Shown here piece by piece: positions 58,401-64,000 of a DNA stretch of 64,000 bases. Position 1 is the stretch's first letter. The number at the start of each line of letters is the position of its first letter. Origin of the DNA: Penium margaritaceum (taxonomy: Eukaryota; Streptophyta; Zygnematophyceae; Desmidiales; Peniaceae); assembly GCA_023375785.1 (NCBI GenBank), contig SZWC01001207.1:125823-189822 (forward strand), written 5' to 3'. The notes below the pieces were generated by a model that was not told the DNA's origin, ran no database searches, and saw nothing but the letters and a program-made list of their open reading frames with translations. The position numbers and the translations under genes were made by a program.

Positions 58401-61400
58401 CAACTGGAGCAAGCCCAAGACAACTGGAGCAAGCCCAAGACAACAGGAGCAAGCCCACGACAACTGGAGCAAGGCCAAGACACCTCGGGCAAACCCAAGA
58501 CAAATGGAACAAGGCCAAGACAACTGAAGCAAACCCAAGACAACTGGAGCAAGGCCAAGACATGGAGCAAGGCCAACACAACTTGTGTATGCCCAGGAAA
58601 ACTGGAGCAAGCTCTAGACAACTGGAGCAAGCTCAAGACACCTGGAGCAAGGTCATCACAACTGGAGCAAGCCCAAGACAACAGGAGCAAGCCCAAGACA
58701 ACTAGATCAAGCCAACGACGACTGGAGCAAGCCCGAGCCAACTGGAGCAAGCCCAAGCCAATGTGAGCAAGCCCAAGTCAACTGGAGCAAGCCCAAGACA
58801 ACTGGAGCAAACCCAAGACAAATGGAGCAAGGCCAAGACAACTGGAGCAAGGCCAAGACAACTGGAGCAAGCCCAAGAAAACTGGAGCAAAGCCAGAATA
58901 ACTGGAGCAAGGCCAAGAAACGTGGAGCAAGCCCAAGACAACTGGAGCAAGCCCAAGAAAACTGGAGCAAAGCCAGAATAACTGGAGCAAGGCCAAGAAA
59001 CGTGGAGCAAGCCCAAGACAACTGGAGCAAGCCCAAGACAACAGGAGCAAGCCCAAGACAACTAGACCAAGCCAACGACGACTGGAGCAAGCCCGAGCCA
59101 ACTGGAGCAAGCCCAAGCCAATGTGAGCAAGCCCAAGTCAACTGGAGCAAGCCCAAGACAACTGGAGCAAACCCAAGACAAATGGAGCAAGGCCAAGACA
59201 ACTGGAGCAAGGCCAAGACAACTATAGCACACCCAAGACAACTGGATTAAGACTTGGAGAACTGAAGCAATCCCAAGACAACTGGAGCAAGCCCAAGACA
59301 TCAGGAGAAAGCGCAAGACAACTGGAGCAAGCCAAAGACAATTGGAGCAAGGCCGAGACAACTGGAGCAAGCCCAAGAAAACTGGAGCAAGGCCAAGATG
59401 ATTGTAGCAAGCCCAAGGCAATTGGAGCAAGGCCAAGTCAGGTGGAGAAATCCCAGAAAAACTGGAGCAAGGCCAAGACAACCGGAGCATGCCCAAGACA
59501 ACCAAAGCAAGCCCAAGACAACTGGAGCAAGCCCAAGAAAACTGGAGCAAAGCCAGAATAACTGGAGCAAGGCCAAGAAACGTGGAGCAAGCCCAAGACA
59601 ACTGGAGCTAGCCTACGACAGTTGGAGCAATACCAAGAAATCTGGAGCAAGCCCAAGACAACTAGTGCAAGGCCAAGACAACAAGAGCAAGGCCAAGACA
59701 ACAAGAGCAAGGCCAAAAAAACTAGAGCACGCCTAAGACAACTGGAGCAAGCCCAAGACAACTGGAGGAAGCCCAAGACATCTGGAACAAGCCCAAGACA
59801 ACTGGAGCAAGCCCAAGCCAACTGGAGCAAACCCAATACAACTAGAGCAAGGCCAAAAAAACTGGAGCAAGCCCAGGACAACTGGAGCAAGGCCAAGATA
59901 ATTGGAGCAAGTTCACGAAAACCGGACTGGGCCAAGACAACTGTAGCAAGCCCAAGAGAATTAAAGCAAGGCCAAGACAAGTGGAGCAAGTCCAAGACAA
60001 CTGGAGCACTCCCAATACAACTGGAGCAAGGCCAAGACAACTAGAGCAAGGCCAAGACAACTGCAACAAAGCCAAAACAACTAGAGAAAACCCAAGACAA
60101 CTGGAGCAAGGACAAGCAAAGTGGAGCAATCCCAAAACAACTGGAGCAGGGCCAAAACAACTGAAGCAAGGCCAAGACAACTCTAGCAAGCCCAAGACAA
60201 CTGGAGCAATTCAAAAATAACTGGAGCAAGGAAAATACAATCGGAGCAAGCCCAAGAAAACAGGAGCAAGCCCAAGACAACTGGAGGAAGCCCAAGAGAA
60301 CTGGAGCAAGCCCAAGCCAACTGGAGCAAGCCCAATACAACAGGAGCAAGCTCAAGATTACTGGAGCAAGCCCAAGACAACAGGAGCAAGCCTTAGACAA
60401 CTGGAGCAAGTCCAAGACAACTGGAGCAAGCCCAAGACATCTGGAGCAAGGCCAAGATAATTGGAGCAAGGCCAAGACAGCAGGAGCAAGCCCAAGACAA
60501 CTGGAGCAAGCCAAAGACAACTCGAGTAAGACCAAGACAACTTGAGCAAGGCCAAGATAAATGGAGCAATCCAAAGACAACTGGACCAAGCCCAAGACAA
60601 CTGGAGAAACTCCAAGACAACTGGAGCAAGGCCAAGACAACTGGAGCAAATCCAAGACAGCTGAAGCAAGGCCAAGACAACTGGAGCAAGGCCAAAACAA
60701 CTAGAGCATGCCCAAGACAACTCGAGCAAGCCCAAGGCAACTGAAACAAGCCCAAAACAACTGGATTAAGCCCAAGACAACTGGAGCAAGCCCAAGACAA
60801 CTGAATCAATCCCATGACAACTGGAGCAAGGACAAAAAAACTGGATCAAGCCCAAGACAACTGGAGCAAGAACAAGATAGTTGGATCAAGCCCAAGACTG
60901 CTGGAGCAAGGCCAAGACAACTGGAGCAAGCCCAAGAAAACTGGAGCAAGTCCAAGACAACTGGAGGAAAGCCTAACACAACTGGAGCAAGCCCAAGACA
61001 ATTGGAGCAAGCCCAAGACAACTGGAGCAAGTCCAAGACAACTGGAACAATGCCAAGACAACTGGAGCAAACCCAAGACAACTGGAGCAAGGCCAAGACA
61101 TGGAGCAAGGCCAACACAACTAGTGCACGCCCAAGACAACTGAATCAAGCTAAAGGCAACTAGAGCAATCCCTAGACAACTGGAGCAAGGCCAAGACAGC
61201 TGGAACAAAATCCAAGACAACTGGAGCAAGCCCAAGACAACTGAAGCAAGGGCAAAACAACAGGAGGAAGGCCAATACAACTGGAGTAAGCCAAAGACAA
61301 CAAAAGCAAGCCTGAGACAACTAGCTCAAGTCAAAGAGACCTGGAGAAAGCCCAAGCCAACTTGAGCAATCCCAAGAAAACTGGAGCAAGCCCAAGACAA

Positions 61401-62356
61401 TTGCAGCAAGCCCCAGATAACTAGAGCAAGCCCAAGACAAGTGGAGCAAGCGCAAGACAACTGGAGCAAGGCCAAGACAACTGGAGCAAGGCCAAGACAA
61501 CTAGAGTAATCCCAAGACAACTAGAGCAAGGCCAAGACAACTTGAGCAAGGCCAAGACAACTGGAGCATACCTTAAGAAAACTGGAGCAAGGGCAAAACG
61601 ACTGGAGCAAGGCCAAGACAACAAGAGCATTCCCAAGACAGCTGGAGCAAGATTAAAACAACTGGAGCAAGCCCAAGAAAACTGGAGCAAGCCCAAGACA
61701 AGTGGAGCAAGCGCAAGACAACTGGAGCAAGCCCAAGACAATTGGAGCAAGGCCAAGACAACTGGATCAAGCCCAAGTAAACTGTAGGAAAGCCAAGACA
61801 ACTGGAGCAAGCCAAAGACAATTGGAGCAAGCGCAAGACGAGTGGAGCAAGCCCAAGACAACTGGACAAAGCCCAAGACAACTTGAGCAAGGCCAAGAAA
61901 ACTGGAGAGAGGCCAAGACAACTGGAGAAAACCCAACACACCTGGAGCAAGGCCAAGGGAACTGGAGCAAACCCAATACAACTGGATCAAGGGGAAGACA
62001 TGGAGCAAGACAAAGAAAACTAGAGCAAGCCCAAGACAACTGGAGAAATCTTCAGACAACTGGAGCAAAACCAAGACAACTGGAGCAAATCCAAGACAAT
62101 TGGAGCAAGCCCAAGACAACCCGAGCAAGGCCAAGAAAACTGGTGCAAGGCCAAGACAACTGGAGCAAGCCCAAGATAACTGGAGCAAGCCCAAGAAAAC
62201 TGGAGCAAGCCCAAGACAAGTGGAGCAAGCCCAAGACAACTGGAGCAAGGTCAAGATAACTGGAGCAAGGCCAAGACAACTGGAGCAAGCCAAATACAAC
62301 TGGACCAAGTCCAAGACAACTGGAGCAAGTCCAAGACAGCTGGAGCAAGGCCAAGA
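46410..62356 (+). repeat. 20-bp minisatellite array, block F, with ~3.8-kb higher-order repeat
   Basis: The largest block, about 15.9 kb or 800 units, opens with TAGCA (duplication of Z). Irregular landmark units recur at fixed distances. ACATGGAGCAAGG followed by CAACTTGTGTA lies at about 50983, 54724 and 58560. A partner landmark lies at about 53245, 57000 and 61098. An ATTATTG-containing unit lies at about 50757, 54480 and 58318. The block also has a 100-bp tandem duplication (57351-57540), a 60-bp one (56151-56280) and a 360-bp one (58680-59220). No gene is supported. Confidence 0.97.
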
Positions 62357-62920
62357 TATCAGAAAAAAGCTGCTACAACAAGGTGACTCCCCACCACCTG
62401 CATGAATTCAGGTCTTACACTAAAAAAAAAAATCCCTCGAGAAACCATAGTGGTAACGGCACTCCTGTGCACGACCTTTGAACTGGATTGAAGCCGATCC
62501 ATAACAGCTTTGCACATGTCTCAGATGCCCCCGGCTAGCAAAGAAGTCTTTGCTCCTCAACAGATGTTCATTCCCTCCTAGTTTAACCCTGAACAGTGTT
62601 TCCATCCTGTTTGCCTTCGGTTCTAGCGCTTCGCTGCTGTGTCTTTGCTCTGCTTGCTTATCGCTTATTCCATCCTCGCCCTCCACTTTCAGTTCTTGCA
62701 CCTACACCTCTTCGCCCCATCACTCTCATTCTGTTGCTCAGCTCTCTCTCTCTCTCGCCAACACATCAACACCGTGCTCTCGTCATCAACAATTCTCTCA
62801 CCGCACTCCCGTATATACAAAGCTCTCAACCTCAACTCCCGCAGCTCACTTGTCATTTTTTCCGGCCAAAGCCCTGCACTGGCTTGCAACTCATTGCTTC
62901 CTTCATCTCCTTCACATCCT
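62357..62920 (+). repeat. W 5' LTR
   Basis: About 564 bp between the end of the array and the degenerate primer site, close to the 577-610 bp of the Y and X LTRs. An A11 run lies near 62420. Confidence 0.65.
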
Positions 62921-62937
62921 CTGCGCCAGAGCTTCAG
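62921..62937 (+). other. W degenerate primer-binding site
   Basis: CTGCGCCAGAGCTTCAGG aligns with the X sequence TGGTATCAGAGCATCAGG. The CAGAGC core is retained and the first half is mutated. Confidence 0.55.
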
Positions 62938-63804
62938 GTGACATCGCCTGGTTCCTCCTGACCACGTCATTGCTTCCTCGCTTTAATCGCTGCCCTCTGC
63001 CATCCAGCCAGCTCCTGTCGCCGCCGCCGCTCTGCACCTTCCAGCTTCGTCTTGGTGATTTCAGCAGCATCGCTTTGACTGCTCCTCAAGTCGTGAAGGC
63101 TCTTATCACTGAGACAAAGCCCTGCGTCCATCACACACCCGTGGCAACACTCAGCACTTTTCTACCGTCAACAGCCCACAGCAGCTCTAGAGACGCAGTC
63201 TCTGTCGCCATCTTCCTTTTAGTTTCCTTCCGTCCCGCCATTGCCTCTGTCCACCTGCATTGCTCAAGCACCAACCACTTTCTCTACAGATCCCTTCATT
63301 CTTCTTCTCTTCCGCCACTCCTGAAGTCTTCTTTGACTTCATGGCACGGTCACCTTCTCGTCGCCGCGACCACTTCCCGGAGTGCTCTCTCAGCTCCGTT
63401 CTCCTCCATCTACTGCCGTTGCCACCAATTCCTTTGAGACCCCTTGGTGCAGAGCCTCAACCCATATCCCAAAATTTCTGGAGTACCGACCCTGGCACAA
63501 GTTCCCTTCAGCTCAACGTCCAGGCTGCCTCCTCTGGGATTTCTTTGCGTGCCTGGTAAAAAATGCACTTCTCGTTGACGAGTTTCATTCCGCATGTGAT
63601 GCCACCTGCTTCTGGTCGAATTGAGACCAGAGGCGTTCTCTCTTTCTGGTTGTGCCTCTTGCTCTAGTTCAAGATTGGAATTTCTAGACCAAAGGGTTCT
63701 CTTGGACCGAGGCTGCTGACTAAACTAATACTTCTACACCCGTTTGTCAGATGATTACGACAGACAGACTGCTAAGATTACAACAGAAAGACTGCTAAAC
63801 TAAT

Positions 63805-63850
63805 CCTCATGGATCTCCCAGTCATTAACATGACTGGGAGATCCATGAGG
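63805..63850. repeat. Perfect 21-bp inverted repeat, 4-nt loop
   Basis: 63805-63825 (CCTCATGGATCTCCCAGTCA and one more T) is the exact reverse complement of 63830-63850, with loop TAAC. No T-run follows, so it is not a Rho-independent-type terminator; it lies in the W interior. Confidence 0.92.
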
Positions 63851-63902
63851 TCGATATGGAGAATGAGTTCCTCCATGATATTCTAGACAAGATATCTACA
63901 TC

Positions 63903-63909
<7 letters not shown>

Positions 63910-63943
<34 letters not shown>

Positions 63944-64000
63944 TTGTGTGTGTGTGTGTGTGTGTGTATGTGTGTGTGTGTGTGCATGTGTATATGTGTG
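63910..64000 (+). repeat. TG microsatellite
   Basis: An almost uninterrupted (TG)n tract with occasional TATG, TTTG and CATG interruptions runs to the last base and probably beyond. Confidence 0.95.

Larger units (their letters stand above)
62357..64000 (+). mobile_element. Diverged X-family LTR element W, truncated by the window end
   Basis: The minisatellite stops at 62356. What follows is similar, in reverse orientation, to the LTR and internal region of X. Shared blocks are AGATGTTCATTCCCTC, a TTTGCCTTCGGTTC-like string, GTGTCTTTGCTCTGCT, and after the primer site CAGAGCTTCAGGTGACATC (X has CAGAGCATCAGGCAACATC). W therefore reads on the plus strand. Its first bases TATCAG correspond to TGTCAG with a mutated TG end. 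No coding domain is seen; the 295-codon plus frame at 62550-63437 crosses the LTR border and is low-complexity. Confidence 0.7.

Noticed and set aside
1-62356. Telomeric repeat
   Set aside because: The 20-bp unit is not a G-rich telomerase-type repeat and lacks the G/C strand bias of telomeres.
62550-63437. 295-codon plus-strand frame near the right end
   Set aside because: It starts inside the W LTR, crosses the primer site and has no recognisable domain.

Overview
The window is eukaryotic repeat-rich DNA and I find no cellular gene in it. Two features suggest a streptophyte (a land plant or a charophyte-grade alga): Ty1/copia elements primed by a plant-type initiator-Met tRNA site (TGGTATCAGAGC), and a DUF659/hAT transposon. 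A desmid-like alga is my guess, but the sequence alone cannot settle the species.

The matrix is one very large minisatellite. Its 20-bp unit (consensus CAAGCCCAAGACAACTGGAG, with a common CAAGGCC subtype) always lies in the same orientation. It occupies 1-6069, 6513-8202, 18304-20619, 24557-33970, 37062-39145 and 46410-62356, about 37.5 kb or roughly 1,900 diverged units. It was one continuous array that has since been split by mobile elements. For every LTR insertion that can be read at both ends, the 5-bp target duplication is a piece of the 20-bp unit, and removing the element rejoins the array in register. Parts of the array carry higher-order structure: a period of about 3.8 kb in the last block, about 1 kb near 31-34 kb, and fresh 60-, 80-, 100- and 360-bp tandem duplications.

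Insertions from left to right:
(1) 6072-6512, a 441-bp MITE-like element packed with GGAACCGCGGTTCC palindromes.
(2) 8203-18303, a minus-strand copia element (TSD AAGAC) whose integrase is split by a complete 4,458-bp hAT transposon (11423-15880, TSD GTTGCGGC). This gives three nested layers.
(3) 20620-24556, a non-autonomous LTR element 'X' (TSD ATCCC) with a 270-bp insertion in one LTR.
(4) 33971-37061, a gapped and internally deleted copia element (TSD GAACA) whose LTR contains a tRNA-like Pol III A/B-box pair.
(5) 39146-46409, a third copia element 'Z' (TSD TAGCA). Its left LTR received a second X-family element 'Y', and one deletion then removed the end of Y together with Z's RT/RNase H.
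(6) 62357 to the window end, a diverged plus-strand X-family member 'W' that ends in a TG microsatellite.

All recognisable coding DNA belongs to these elements, and all of it is broken by in-frame stops, frameshifts or deletions. Long open frames inside the minisatellite are a consequence of its period: 20 is not a multiple of 3 and the consensus has no stop on either strand. I treat them as non-coding. Four single-N joins and a 362-N gap mark assembly weak points in the 34-36 kb and 44 kb elements.
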